Assembly: GCF_001742225.1 (NCBI RefSeq) | Contig: NZ_CP017076.1 | Coordinates: 124,001-188,000 of the forward strand | Length of the DNA: 64,000 nt | From: Novosphingobium resinovorum | GTDB lineage: Bacteria; Pseudomonadota; Alphaproteobacteria; Sphingomonadales; Sphingomonadaceae | Direction: 5' to 3' | Shown here: in pieces, positions 24,631 through 33,806 of the stretch | Position numbering within the stretch: position 1 is the first letter of the stretch | How the letters are laid out: the number at the start of each line of letters is the position of its first letter | Notes under the pieces: generated by a model | Told to the model about the DNA's origin: nothing | The model's database searches: none | Seen by the model: only the letters and a program-made list of their open reading frames with translations | Position numbers and translations under genes: made by a program

Positions 24631-25746
24631 TTACCCGGCATACCGGGGATAGTCGGTATAGCCGCATCCTCCGCCGACATAGGCGTAGTCGAAGTTCGCT
24701 GCGGCCAATGGCCGGTCTTCGCGCATGCGCTCCACCAGATCGGGATTGGCGATGTAGGGGCGTCCGAACGATACCGCATCGGCCTGCCCTGCGGCGATGA
24801 ACGCATCAGCGGTCGCCGCGTCGAAGCTGCCGTTCTGGATCACCGCTCCGGCATAGGACGCGCGCAGCCGGTCCATGACCGGATGCCGGGGCTTTTCCAT
24901 GAATCCCGCCGCGATCGGCTCGATCAGATGGACATAGGCGATGCCGAACTCACCGGCGATCTGCCCGATCGTTTCGGCGAGGGCGCCGGGGTCTTCATCA
25001 CCCATGCCCTTGCGTTCGCTGGTGGGGCTGATCCGCAGGCCGATGCGGCCCGGATTGACCTGTGCCGCCACGACCTCGATGATCTCCCGCAGCAGGCGCG
25101 CCCGGTTGGAGACTTCGCCGCCATAGCCGTCGCTGCGCAAGTTGGTCTTCGACTGGAGGAACTGGTCGATGATGTAGCCGTTGGCGCCGTGAATCTCGAC
25201 GCCGTCGAACCCTGCGGCAACCGCATTGCGCGCCGCCGCTCCGTAACTCGCGACGACGCGGTCGATATCGGCCTGGTCCATTTCGCGCGGGACGACGTAG
25301 GGCTTCATCGGCAGGAAGCCGCCGGTGTAGTCGGGCGGCGGCGGAGCCATCGTTTCGCCTTCTCCGGCGATTGCCGAAGGACCGATCGGCAAGTCTCCGC
25401 CGAGATAGTCAGGCAGGACGAGACGGCCCATATGCCACAACTGGGCGAACATCCGCCCACCGGCGGCATGGACGGCGTCGGTGACCACACGCCATCCCGC
25501 GACCATCTCCGGGTTGTAGAGGCCCGGCGCGCCATACCAGCCCATGCCGAGCGGATCGACGGCGGTGGCCTCCGACACGATCAGCCCGCAGTCGGCGCGC
25601 TGGGCGTAGTACTGCGCCATCAGCGCGGTGGGCACCTGGTCCGGGCCCGAGCGGGCGCGGGTCAGCGGGGCCATGATGACACGGTTGGGCAGGTCTAGCG
25701 TCCCGATCAGGACCGGCGCAAAGAGGTGCGGGTGCATGCCGGTCAT
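24631..25746 (-). CDS. Old yellow enzyme family ene-reductase (NemA-like)
   Basis: 371 residues, FMN TIM barrel. LFAPVLIGTLDLPNRVIMAPLTRAR at the start, EIHGANGYIIDQFLQSKTNLRSDGYGG (substrate His/Asn in HGAN) and VSFGRPYIANPDLVERM (FMN phosphate) define the OYE family. It reduces activated C=C bonds, such as enones, with NAD(P)H. Its start overlaps the stop of the acyl-CoA synthetase by 4 nt, so it is in the operon 28095-24631 with CoA ligase and crotonase. ATG 25746 has GGAAGGAG upstream. Confidence 0.9.
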   Translation of the reverse strand: MTGMHPHLFAPVLIGTLDLPNRVIMAPLTRARSGPDQVPTALMAQYYAQRADCGLIVSEATAVDPLGMGWYGAPGLYNPEMVAGWRVVTDAVHAAGGRMFAQLWHMGRLVLPDYLGGDLPIGPSAIAGEGETMAPPPPDYTGGFLPMKPYVVPREMDQADIDRVVASYGAAARNAVAAGFDGVEIHGANGYIIDQFLQSKTNLRSDGYGGEVSNRARLLREIIEVVAAQVNPGRIGLRISPTSERKGMGDEDPGALAETIGQIAGEFGIAYVHLIEPIAAGFMEKPRHPVMDRLRASYAGAVIQNGSFDAATADAFIAAGQADAVSFGRPYIANPDLVERMREDRPLAAANFDYAYVGGGCGYTDYPRYAG

Positions 25747-27302
25747 GCCACGCTCCTTCCGTGCGCTTCCCAATAGGGCGCGCGCAGATCCTTCTTCGAG
25801 ATCTTGCCGCTGGGGATCAGCGGGAAGCTTTCCATGAAGACGACGCGCTTGGGCACCTTATACCCGGCAAGGGCCGTGCGGGCATGGGCGATGACTTCGG
25901 GTTCGGTGACGGTGCCGCCGGGATGACGGATGATGCATGCCATGACCGCTTCCCCCCAGCGCGCATCGGGCACGCCGATCACCGCGACGGTCGCGATTTC
26001 CGGATGGGTGGAGAGCACGTTCTCCACTTCGGCGCAGTAGATGTTCTCGCCGCCCGACACGATCATGTCCTTGAGGCGATCTACGATGTAGTAGAGGCCT
26101 TCCGCATCCCGGCGCGCGACGTCGCCAGTGTGATACCAGCCGTGCCTGAGCACCTTGGCGGTCGCCTCGGGCTGGTTCCAGTAGCCGGTGGTGATCGACG
26201 GTGTACGGATCAGCAGCTCGCCGGGCTCGTCGATGCCCAGCTCGTTGCCCTGCGCATCGACGATGCGGAACTCGATCAGCGGCAGCGGCCGTCCGCAGCT
26301 CTGCAGCTTGGCCTCGTTGTCGAGGTCATGCTCGTCCGGGCGCAGGATGGAGAAGGCACCGCCCGCCTCTGTGGCGCCGTAGAACTGCATGAACTTGCCC
26401 GGCATCCGCACGATCGCGCGCTTGATGAGGCCGAGCGAGATCGGCGATCCGGCATAGAGCGTCAGCCGGATCGAGGTGAAATCGGTGTCGGCGGCGCGCG
26501 GATGATCGAGCAGCATCTGCAGCATCGTCGGTGTCAGCGTCACCAACGTGGGACGGTCGCGCTGGATGGCTTCGCAGACGAGCCCGGGATCGAACTGCCG
26601 CACCACCGAAATGGCGACGCCGTTGTAAAGGCACTGGAAAGCGATGCCGATCGAAAGCAGGTGGAAATTCGGCAGAGGATTGATGAAGATGTCGCCGTCC
26701 ACCCACTCATAGGCGGGTTCGAGATGCTCGCACAGGCGCATGCGGTTGAAGCCGCCGTGGCTGAGCATCACGCCTTTGGGTACTCCCGTCGTTCCGGAGG
26801 TGTAGAGCTGGACGGCGATGTCCTCCTCGCTGATGAACAGGTCGGGGCGGGTGTCGGGGTAGTGGGCGCACTGGGCTTCGATGCTGTCGGCCTCGTCGAA
26901 CCATATCGCCGCCGGAGCATGCCCGGCGATGGCTATGGCCTCGTTCCACAGGGTTTCCATCGAGCGCTCGACCAGCACCACGCTAGCGCGGCTGTCCGCA
27001 ATCAACTGCGCCAGTTCGCCTGCGGCAAGGCGCCAGTTGAACACGGTGAAAGCGCCGCGCGTCTTGGCGCTCGCGATCAGCGAGAAATAGAAGTCGGGCG
27101 AATTGAGGCCGAGGAAACCGATCCGGTCGCCCGGACCGATCCTGCGGGCGACGAGGGCATTGGCGATACGGTTCGCGGCCCGGTCGTATTCGGCGAACGA
27201 GATGTTGCGCTGCCCATAGACCAGCGCGCGGCGATCGGGCGTGTGGCGGGCGTGATACTCGATGAATTCGCCCATCGTGCGGACTTCGGGATATAGCCAC
27301 AT
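25743..27302 (-). CDS. Acyl-CoA synthetase (AMP-forming)
   Basis: 519 residues, ANL superfamily. AVQLYTSGTTGVPKGVMLSHGG is the P-loop (A3), QFYGATEAGG is A5, WYHTGDVARRD the hinge-side aspartate motif, and SGKISKKDLR holds the catalytic C-terminal lysine. It activates a carboxylic acid to its CoA thioester. N-terminal residues MWLYPEVRTMGEFIEYHARHT resemble fadD-like enzymes of secondary metabolism or steroid-side-chain type. It lies 4 bp after a crotonase gene and overlaps the OYE gene. Confidence 0.9.
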   Translation of the reverse strand: MWLYPEVRTMGEFIEYHARHTPDRRALVYGQRNISFAEYDRAANRIANALVARRIGPGDRIGFLGLNSPDFYFSLIASAKTRGAFTVFNWRLAAGELAQLIADSRASVVLVERSMETLWNEAIAIAGHAPAAIWFDEADSIEAQCAHYPDTRPDLFISEEDIAVQLYTSGTTGVPKGVMLSHGGFNRMRLCEHLEPAYEWVDGDIFINPLPNFHLLSIGIAFQCLYNGVAISVVRQFDPGLVCEAIQRDRPTLVTLTPTMLQMLLDHPRAADTDFTSIRLTLYAGSPISLGLIKRAIVRMPGKFMQFYGATEAGGAFSILRPDEHDLDNEAKLQSCGRPLPLIEFRIVDAQGNELGIDEPGELLIRTPSITTGYWNQPEATAKVLRHGWYHTGDVARRDAEGLYYIVDRLKDMIVSGGENIYCAEVENVLSTHPEIATVAVIGVPDARWGEAVMACIIRHPGGTVTEPEVIAHARTALAGYKVPKRVVFMESFPLIPSGKISKKDLRAPYWEAHGRSVA

Positions 27303-27306
27303 GGCG

Positions 27307-28095
27307 TCACTCCCCCTTGAAGACGGGTTTGCGTTTTTCGGCGAAGGCGGTGATGCCTTCGCGGGCGTCGGCGGTCCCGGCGCAGCGGGCGAGGGCCAGC
27401 GCCTCCAGTTCGAGCTGTGTTTCGAGAGGCTGGTCCTCCACGCTCAGGAACAGGCGGCGGATTTCCCCGAAGGCGCGGGTCGGACCCTCGGCCAATTGGC
27501 GCGCGACGGCTTCGGCGCGGGCGAGGTAATCCTCAGGCGCCGCGACTTCGTCCACCAGCCCGGCGCTGAATGCTGCATCGGCATCGAGCAGCTCGTTCAT
27601 CAGCAGGAAGCGCTTGGCGCGGGCGATGCCCATACGGCGCGACAGCATGATCGAGGTTCCGGCATCCGCGCAGAAGGCGATCCCCGCATAAGCGGCGAGA
27701 TAGCGCGAAGTGGCCGAGCCGACGACGTAATCCGCCCCCGCGACAAGCCCGTTCATGCCCCCCGCCGACATGCCCTGCACGGCGACGACGACCGGCGCGT
27801 CCATGCGTGCGAAGCGGGCGATGCCGACGTGCAGCGCGGCGGTCCATCGCTTTATCATCATCGGCAGGCGGTCGAGCTCACCGGTGAACGTGGCGATATC
27901 GCCGCCGAAGCTGAAGTTCTTGCCCTCGGCGACGATCAGCACGGCCCGGATCGACGGGTCTTCCGAGATCGTGTTTGCGGCATCGAGGAATGCCCCGCAG
28001 AATTCGGCGTTGATGGGGTTTCCACGCTCTGCCTGGGAAAAGACGAGACGGGCGAGGGCACCGTCGCGCTCTATGCGCATGGTTTGATCAGTCAT
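27307..28095 (-). CDS. Enoyl-CoA hydratase/isomerase 2
   Basis: 262 residues, crotonase fold. KNFSFGGDIATF and GMSAGGMNGLVAGADYVVG are the oxyanion-hole regions; the usual catalytic glutamates are not obvious in the CADAGTSIMLSRRMG region (Asp instead), so isomerase or hydrolase activity is possible. It is a close paralogue of 40412-41203 and shares the N-terminal MTDQTMRI/MSYETMRL pattern and the ends KRKPVFKGE/KRQPVFTGK; start 28095 follows that comparison. An alternative start is 28116. Confidence 0.83.
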   Translation of the reverse strand: MTDQTMRIERDGALARLVFSQAERGNPINAEFCGAFLDAANTISEDPSIRAVLIVAEGKNFSFGGDIATFTGELDRLPMMIKRWTAALHVGIARFARMDAPVVVAVQGMSAGGMNGLVAGADYVVGSATSRYLAAYAGIAFCADAGTSIMLSRRMGIARAKRFLLMNELLDADAAFSAGLVDEVAAPEDYLARAEAVARQLAEGPTRAFGEIRRLFLSVEDQPLETQLELEALALARCAGTADAREGITAFAEKRKPVFKGE

Positions 28096-28242
28096 CGAGG
28101 ACAAACTCTCCGTCATTCTCATATCAGCGCCGGCTTGTTGCCGGCGCCATTGTCTGCGTCCGCTACCACTGTACTGCGCCGGAGGACGGCGCGGATGGCG
28201 ATACGGCCGAGCGATTCCAAGAACCGCCTCCAAACCAGTTAA

Positions 28243-28569
28243 TCACTTTATCATCTCGAAGGGAAGTGCCCTGTCATTCACGGCGACAGGAATGTGAGTC
28301 GGAGCCTTCCAGGGCAAAGCGCATAGTCCTCCGCCGAGGATGGCGCCGACGATCCCGAGCCAGGCGGCCAGCAGCAGCGCGAAAGGCCGGTGGCGCCATT
28401 CCAGATGCATGAAGCGGTTCAGGATCAACGACGCCTTGACCAGCGCGATCGCGACGGCGGCCAGGCCAACAACAAGGGAAGCAGCTTCCGTTTCGACGAG
28501 CAGGAAGCTGCCCACAGACAGCGCGGCGAGAGCGAGCAGGGTGGCGGTACTGCCGAAGCGGGCGCTCAT
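28243..28569 (-). CDS. Cytochrome c oxidase subunit IV/NorF-like membrane protein
   Basis: 108 residues with three hydrophobic helices (about 8-25, 31-51 and 60-85: LLALAALSVGSFLLVE; ASLVVGLAAVAIALVKASLI; FALLLAAWLGIVGAILGG). The motif KASLILNRFMHLEWRH is typical of prokaryotic cytochrome oxidase subunit IV and NorF proteins. Its ATG overlaps the stop of the subunit-III gene (28566). No subunit I or II is present in the window. Confidence 0.8.
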   Translation of the reverse strand: MSARFGSTATLLALAALSVGSFLLVETEAASLVVGLAAVAIALVKASLILNRFMHLEWRHRPFALLLAAWLGIVGAILGGGLCALPWKAPTHIPVAVNDRALPFEMIK

Positions 28570-29165
28570 GACGTGCCTCCCGCAAGGTAGAGCATGGGAA
28601 ACAGCACCATCCACAGCAGGTCGACCATGTGCCAGTAGGCGGCGGCGCTCTCCAGCCAGACCAGCGTTTTCGTGCCCTCGGGCTTGGTGAGCTTGCCTGC
28701 GGTGACCGCGAGCACGCCGATCCCGAGCACGAAGTGCAGGAAGTGGATGCCGGTGAAGGCGAAGTAATAGCCGAAGAACTCGCTGGAGGTCAGCGTGATG
28801 CCGGCAGAGACCTTGGCGTAGTATTCGTAGCCCTTGGTCAGGGCGAAAGCGGAGCCGAACAGCATCGCCGCCAGCACCCGCGTGCGGGCGTGCCGCCAGT
28901 CGCCCTCGCGCCCGGCCTCGACGGCGCGGACCATCCACCAGCCGCTGAAGACGAGGATCAGCGTGTTCGTCAGCCCCAGCACCGGGTCGAGCGCCGCGCG
29001 TGAGGCGCGATAGCCTTCCGGGTCCTGGAACTGCCCAACCATGAACAGCAGGAAGAACACCGCGAACATCGCCATGTCTGCCGTGATGAAGAAGAACACG
29101 CCCGGATCGCCGGGCAGCGTCCGGTCGCGTTCGCGCAGGTTGCCCGCGCCTGGCTGGCCATGCAC
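28566..29165 (-). CDS. Cytochrome c oxidase subunit III/NorE-like protein
   Basis: 199 residues from GTG 29165, heme-copper-oxidase subunit III family with about five helices. PGVFFFITADMAMFAVFFLLFMVGQF is helix 1, LTNTLILVFSGWWMVRA helix 2, and the conserved TGIHFLHFVLGIGVLA and YWHMVDLLWMVLFPMLYLAG end segments are family-specific. NorE-type proteins of this length occur with nitric oxide reductase or as stand-alone accessories. No catalytic subunit is nearby, so its function in this catabolic locus is unclear. The start overlaps the membrane-protein gene stop region. Confidence 0.8.
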   Translation of the reverse strand: MHGQPGAGNLRERDRTLPGDPGVFFFITADMAMFAVFFLLFMVGQFQDPEGYRASRAALDPVLGLTNTLILVFSGWWMVRAVEAGREGDWRHARTRVLAAMLFGSAFALTKGYEYYAKVSAGITLTSSEFFGYYFAFTGIHFLHFVLGIGVLAVTAGKLTKPEGTKTLVWLESAAAYWHMVDLLWMVLFPMLYLAGGTS

Positions 29166-29167
29166 GG

Positions 29168-29911
29168 TCAGGGCGCTTCTTCTCGGACCAGACGGTCGAT
29201 CGCCTTGAACAGATAGACCGATATGATCGCCATGAAGAGGAAGAAGATTGAGAACTCGAGCCAGTAATTGACGGTGCCGCTGCGCGAGAACGGGCCGGTT
29301 TTGAAGAACGGATTGAGCGCCTCGATCACGAACATCACGCCCACCCAGATGCTGAACCAGCTGACCCAGGCCGGGAACAGCGGCACCTGGCGCCGGTCCG
29401 AAAGGAAGCACACGCCCAGCGCCACCATCTGCAGGGTGGTGAGTGAATAGGCGAGGTCGAAGATCATCCAGCCCAGATCGAACAGGATCTGCAGCGTGCC
29501 GGGCTCCAGCGTGTCGGCGCGGAAGGTGGCGGTCAGCCAGATGCCGCAGGGAATGACGAAGATCAGGGTCGTGAACCCGGCGCCCCACAACTGCAGGGTG
29601 GAGAGCACGTTGTTGTGCCGCTCGACTTTCTCCATGACCTTGGTGATCGCCAGTCCCCACACGAAGTAGAGGACGGAGCAGGCGATCGTCACGGTCATGC
29701 CGACGCGGATCTGGTCCGCCACCGGGGCGAACTGCGCCTTGAACTCGGCGGCGGAAAGCCCGGCGGAGTAGGGCGGAATGTTGCGCCCCAGAATGCCCCA
29801 GAAGATGATGGTGACGATCAGGAGGATCGGGCCTCCCCATGCGCATATCCGGACGTACTTGTAGGGGGTCTCCACGGCACTCTCCCAGTTTTCTTGTTGT
29901 CGTAAGGTCAT
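29168..29911 (-). CDS. Polytopic membrane protein, function unknown
   Basis: 247 residues with six or seven hydrophobic helices (for example ILLIVTIIFWGILG near residue 30, IACSVLYFVWGLAI near 75, FTTLIFVIPCGIWLT near 115, WFSIWVGVMFVIEAL near 185, FSIFFLFMAIISVYLF near 220). I do not recognise the family. It precedes and is 2 bp from the subunit-III gene, making a three-gene membrane module (29911-28243). Its order and size suggest a partner of the oxidase-like subunits, perhaps electron supply or membrane anchoring for the hydroxylases. Confidence 0.72.
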   Translation of the reverse strand: MTLRQQENWESAVETPYKYVRICAWGGPILLIVTIIFWGILGRNIPPYSAGLSAAEFKAQFAPVADQIRVGMTVTIACSVLYFVWGLAITKVMEKVERHNNVLSTLQLWGAGFTTLIFVIPCGIWLTATFRADTLEPGTLQILFDLGWMIFDLAYSLTTLQMVALGVCFLSDRRQVPLFPAWVSWFSIWVGVMFVIEALNPFFKTGPFSRSGTVNYWLEFSIFFLFMAIISVYLFKAIDRLVREEAP

Positions 29912-29950
29912 GAAAAAGGGGCAGGACCATCGGCCCCGCCCCGGTCACCG

Positions 29951-32551
29951 TCAGAAGCGCATCGTCGCCTCGATGCCGTACGTGCGTGGCAGGCCGCGCA
30001 CGCGGTAGCCGTTGCCGAACAGGTTTTCGAGCGAGATGCCGTAAGGGTAATAGACCTTGTTGGTCAGGTTCTTGCCCCAGACCGAGATCGTGTAGCGCGG
30101 CGTATCGTAGGAGATGCGCCCGTTCAGCAGCCAGTAGTCGCCGTTGCCCTCGCCGAACTTGCCGCTGGCGACGCTCGGGAGCGGGCCGCGGCTATAGTCC
30201 TTGAACGAGTCGAAGTAATACCGGCCGGTGTAAGAGGCATCGCCGTGCAGCTTGATGGTGCCGCCGCCCAGCTCCACCGCGTCCCAGTCGAACCCGAAGT
30301 TGAGCGAGGACTTGGCGGCATAAGGGAAGGGATTGCCCCCGACGCTGACATTGCCGCCCGAGGTCTGGACGCACGAGCCGTCCTGCGCGGGAAATTGCCC
30401 GGACAAATCCTTGGCGGCGCAGGCGGCCTGATCGTAGCCCTTGTACTTGCTGTCGAGGATGCCGACGGACGCGGTCAGCGTCAGGCGGTCGGTGGCGGCG
30501 AACTGGATGTCCGCCTCGAAGCCCTTGAGGGTGCCGTCGAGCGCAATGAGGTTGGCGGTGGCGGTATTATCCACCACCTGACCCTGCTGCCCCTTGTAAT
30601 CGTAGTAGAAGAACGCGCCGTTGACCTGCACCCGGTTGTTGAGGAAGCGCGACTTGAAGCCGATCTCGTAGGCATTCACCTGCTCGGGCCGCACGAAGTA
30701 GACCTGATTGGCGCTGCCGTAGGCGAGGCCGTTGAAGGTACCCGCCCGGTAGCCGCGGCTGAAGCTGGCATAAAGCATCACGTCGTCGATCGGCTTCCAG
30801 TCGAGGATCGCCCGGCCGGTGAACTTCTTGGATTTGCCGCTGCGCTCAAGCCCGCCGGGCATCGGCACGCCGAGGTCGCGGTAGGACGGGATGACGATGT
30901 TGCCGGCTTCGTCGCGCACCGGCTCGATGAAGTAGGTGTTGCCCAGCGCCGGATCGTTGAAGTCCGACACGGTGATCATCCGCGCATTGCCGGCATCGTC
31001 GTAATAGGTCGTGATGCCGTCCATGAAGCGTGTCTTGTCGATCGTGTAACGCAGGCCCGCCGTCAGCTTCAGGGTCGGCGTGATCTCGTAGCTGCCCTCG
31101 CCGTAGAGGGCCCAACTGGTGCGCTTCTGCTTGGAATGGTTCGTCGCGCGGATGCCGGTGGGCAGGGAGCCAGCCGAAAGCGCCGTGCCGTTGAAGGCGC
31201 CGCCTGGGTTGAAATACGTGTCTGGCAGGCCGACCGCCGCGCGCACGTCGCTCAGGAAGTTGAAGAAGTCCGGCCGGTTGTCCGCCGTGATCGAGTCGCG
31301 GCCATATCCGCCGCCCAGGATCAGCTTGAACGCCTGCCGGTCGAGCACGAAGCGCAGATCCTGGTTGAAGGCGTTGAAGTTGGACTGATAGCCGATCGCG
31401 CACATGCGCAGCGGCGTGCCGTCGCAGTCGGTGATCGACTGCAGGTAACGCCCGGAATCGTAACCGCTGACCGAAACCAGATCGAGAGAATCGCCCAGTT
31501 CCGCCTTGACGGTGAGGACGACGCCTTCCGAGCGGGTCAGCGCCTTGCCGATGGTGTCGGCCTGGATTTCCTTGAGGCCGAGTCCTTCGCCCGACTGGCT
31601 GTACGAAGCCGGCAGCAGGCCCGCCGGGGCGAGCGATCCGAACAGGCCGCCGAGCAGGAAATTGGGCGAGGTATAATCGATGACGTCGCTGGTCTTCGAC
31701 TGCCCGGTCGGCAGCGGCGGCTCGGTGCCGCCGACGGCCTTGGCGTAGTAACCCTTGAGCGTGATATCGAGCGTATCGGTCGGCTTCACCCGCAGCGTGC
31801 CGCGGATGCCGTAGCTCTTGGTGCCGCCCGGCGAGCGGTCATTCACCTGGTTCAGCCCCGATGCGCCGCCCGCTGCCGAAGTGTTCAGGCCGGGCGCCAG
31901 GCGGTTGCGCAAGTAGGGGTCGGAATCGACGTAAGTTCCGGCGATGCGGATGCCGACCTTGTCCTCCACCGGCGTGACTTCGATCGCGGCCTCGCCGTTG
32001 ATCCGGTTGTAGTTGCCGTAGCCGATGGTGGCATAGCCGTTGGTGCCGGAGAGCTTGGGCTTGCGGGTTATGAAATTGATCGCGCCGCCGGTGGTGTTGC
32101 GGCCGTAAAGCGTGCCCTGCGGGCCGCGCACGACCTCGATCTGCTCGAGATCGTAGAGTTGCTGGCCATGGCTGGACCGGAACGCCTGATAGACCTCGTC
32201 GACATAGACGCCGACGGGCGAGGCGGCGTTCGCGTTGAATTCGGTGCCGACGCCGACGCCGCGCAGGGAGAAGTTCGGCTGCTGCGAACCATAGGGCGAG
32301 GACACCTGCAGGTTCGGCATCGAGGCATTGAGGTCGGAGGTCTCGAACACACCCTTGGACTGCAGCGTTTCAGACGAGATCGCCGAAACCGCGACCGGCA
32401 CATCCTGCAGCTTCTCGGAGCGTTTGGTGGCGGTGACGATGATCTCGTGCAGGCCGCCCTGGCTGGCAGTATCCTGGCTTTCCTGTGCGAAGGCAGGCGA
32501 GGTGAGTCCGACGGCGAGCGCGCAGATGCTCACGCAGCGAATCGCTTTCAT
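29951..32551 (-). CDS. TonB-dependent receptor
   Basis: 866 residues. Signal peptide KAIRCVSICALAVGLTSPAFA, plug start HEIIVTATKRSEKLQDVPVAVSAIS, plug motif GPQGTLYGRNTTGGAINFITRKP, 22-strand barrel ending LPRTYGIEATMRF with terminal Phe. It takes up an unknown substrate across the outer membrane, likely a hydrophobic cyclic compound given the neighbours. ATG 32551 has GGGAGAA upstream. It is divergent from the reductase gene at 32722; a 5-9-5 inverted repeat (32588-32606) lies 37 bp upstream. Confidence 0.92.
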   Translation of the reverse strand: MKAIRCVSICALAVGLTSPAFAQESQDTASQGGLHEIIVTATKRSEKLQDVPVAVSAISSETLQSKGVFETSDLNASMPNLQVSSPYGSQQPNFSLRGVGVGTEFNANAASPVGVYVDEVYQAFRSSHGQQLYDLEQIEVVRGPQGTLYGRNTTGGAINFITRKPKLSGTNGYATIGYGNYNRINGEAAIEVTPVEDKVGIRIAGTYVDSDPYLRNRLAPGLNTSAAGGASGLNQVNDRSPGGTKSYGIRGTLRVKPTDTLDITLKGYYAKAVGGTEPPLPTGQSKTSDVIDYTSPNFLLGGLFGSLAPAGLLPASYSQSGEGLGLKEIQADTIGKALTRSEGVVLTVKAELGDSLDLVSVSGYDSGRYLQSITDCDGTPLRMCAIGYQSNFNAFNQDLRFVLDRQAFKLILGGGYGRDSITADNRPDFFNFLSDVRAAVGLPDTYFNPGGAFNGTALSAGSLPTGIRATNHSKQKRTSWALYGEGSYEITPTLKLTAGLRYTIDKTRFMDGITTYYDDAGNARMITVSDFNDPALGNTYFIEPVRDEAGNIVIPSYRDLGVPMPGGLERSGKSKKFTGRAILDWKPIDDVMLYASFSRGYRAGTFNGLAYGSANQVYFVRPEQVNAYEIGFKSRFLNNRVQVNGAFFYYDYKGQQGQVVDNTATANLIALDGTLKGFEADIQFAATDRLTLTASVGILDSKYKGYDQAACAAKDLSGQFPAQDGSCVQTSGGNVSVGGNPFPYAAKSSLNFGFDWDAVELGGGTIKLHGDASYTGRYYFDSFKDYSRGPLPSVASGKFGEGNGDYWLLNGRISYDTPRYTISVWGKNLTNKVYYPYGISLENLFGNGYRVRGLPRTYGIEATMRF

Positions 32552-32587
32552 GCTGTTCTCCCATTCCCAGATCACTTTTACGTTTTT

Positions 32588-32606
32588 TGCGTGACCTTGA
32601 TACGTA
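32588..32606. promoter_or_regulatory. Candidate operator, TGCGT-N9-ACGTA (third, degenerate site)
   Basis: TGCGTGACCTTGATACGTA has the 5-9-5 layout of two better palindromes at 44819-44837 and 53342-53360, with one mismatch in the second arm. It lies in the divergent promoter of the TonB receptor (32551, -) and ferredoxin reductase (32722, +). Confidence 0.45.
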
Positions 32607-32721
32607 AATTATGTAGCTCGAATCGAATGTCAACAGATTTACGAGTTTGTGCTTTGCAGCATCCGCTGATAGTTGGATCGTAAGCCGGACCACCGAGAAT
32701 CGGCCGATTTGGGATAGGACC

Positions 32722-33777
32722 ATGTTCAAGAAGCTATTCGGCAAGAAGCCCGAGCCGCAGGTGGAGCTTGTCCCTTCGGGGGCGACCTTCTCGGTCGGTC
32801 GGAACAAGACGGTGCTGGAACAGGCGCTCGAAAACGGGCTGGCCTATCCGCACGACTGCACGGTCGGCACTTGCGGCAGTTGCCGGTCGCGGCTGCTGTC
32901 GGGGAAGGTCGATGCGATAACGCCCTTCGGCTACACGCTGAGCCGCGAGGAACTGCAAGCCGGCTATATCCTGGCTTGCCAGGCGATCCCCGAATCGGAT
33001 CTGCGCATCGAGGTCGATCTGCCGGATGCGGAGGAGGCGCCGGTGACGGTCGGCGGCCGAATTGTTTCGGTGCAGGATCTGACGCACGACATCCGCAAGG
33101 TGACCTGGCAGGTCGATGCGCCGCTGCGCTTCAAGGCCGGGCAGTACATGAACGTGCGGTGGCCTTCGGGGCCGGGGCACAGGTCCTATTCGTTCTGCCA
33201 TGCCCCTGCGCCGGAAGGTAGCCGGACGGTGTCCGCATTCGTCCGCCGCGTGCCGGGCGGCGCTTTCACCGAGGCGCTGTTTGCAGGCGAACTGGCGGAC
33301 ACCGAATTCGCCATCGAGGGCGCGCACGGCGGGTTCTGGCTGCGGCCGGGTGAGGGGCCCATCCTGCTGGTCGGCGGCGGCAGCGGTCTGTCGCCGCTGA
33401 TGAGCCTGCTGGAAGATGCGGCTGCCCGCAACGTGGCGCGCGACGTCGTGCTGTTGTTCGGCGGGCGCGGAGAGCGCGATCTCTACTGCCTTGAAGACAT
33501 TGCCGCGATCGCGGCGCGCTGGGAGGGCAAGTTCCTGTTTCGGCCGGCCCTGTCCGAAGAGCAGGTCGACGGCGTTCGTCACGGTCTGGTCACGCGGGAG
33601 ATCGCCGACGCCATCGCCGAACTTGGCGGATCGCAGGATCTGCAGGCCTATATGTGCGGCCCGCCGCCGATGATCGATGCCGCCGTCGCCGAACTGACGG
33701 GGCAGGGCGTCGCGCTGGAGGCCATCCACTACGACAAGTTCACCGATGCCAGCTCGGCCGCCGGTGCGCGCGCCTGA
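32722..33777 (+). CDS. Oxygenase reductase with N-terminal [2Fe-2S] ferredoxin
   Basis: 351 residues. Plant-type ferredoxin domain at 1-95: DCTVGTCGSCRSRLLSGKVDA plus ILACQ supply the four iron-sulfur cysteines. FAD domain with RSYSFCHAP; NAD(H) domain with ILLVGGGSGLSPLMSLLEDAA and YMCGPPPMIDAAV. This is the layout of XylA, CymAb and alkane- or methyl-hydroxylase reductases, passing electrons from NADH to a diiron or Rieske oxygenase. The only matching hydroxylases in the window are the two XylM-like proteins (45007, 52198) and the Rieske oxygenase (59432), so it likely serves the former. Start ATG 32722. Confidence 0.9.
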   Translation: MFKKLFGKKPEPQVELVPSGATFSVGRNKTVLEQALENGLAYPHDCTVGTCGSCRSRLLSGKVDAITPFGYTLSREELQAGYILACQAIPESDLRIEVDLPDAEEAPVTVGGRIVSVQDLTHDIRKVTWQVDAPLRFKAGQYMNVRWPSGPGHRSYSFCHAPAPEGSRTVSAFVRRVPGGAFTEALFAGELADTEFAIEGAHGGFWLRPGEGPILLVGGGSGLSPLMSLLEDAAARNVARDVVLLFGGRGERDLYCLEDIAAIAARWEGKFLFRPALSEEQVDGVRHGLVTREIADAIAELGGSQDLQAYMCGPPPMIDAAVAELTGQGVALEAIHYDKFTDASSAAGARA

Positions 33778-33806
33778 CACCCCCATACCACAAGAGGATG
33801 ACCACG

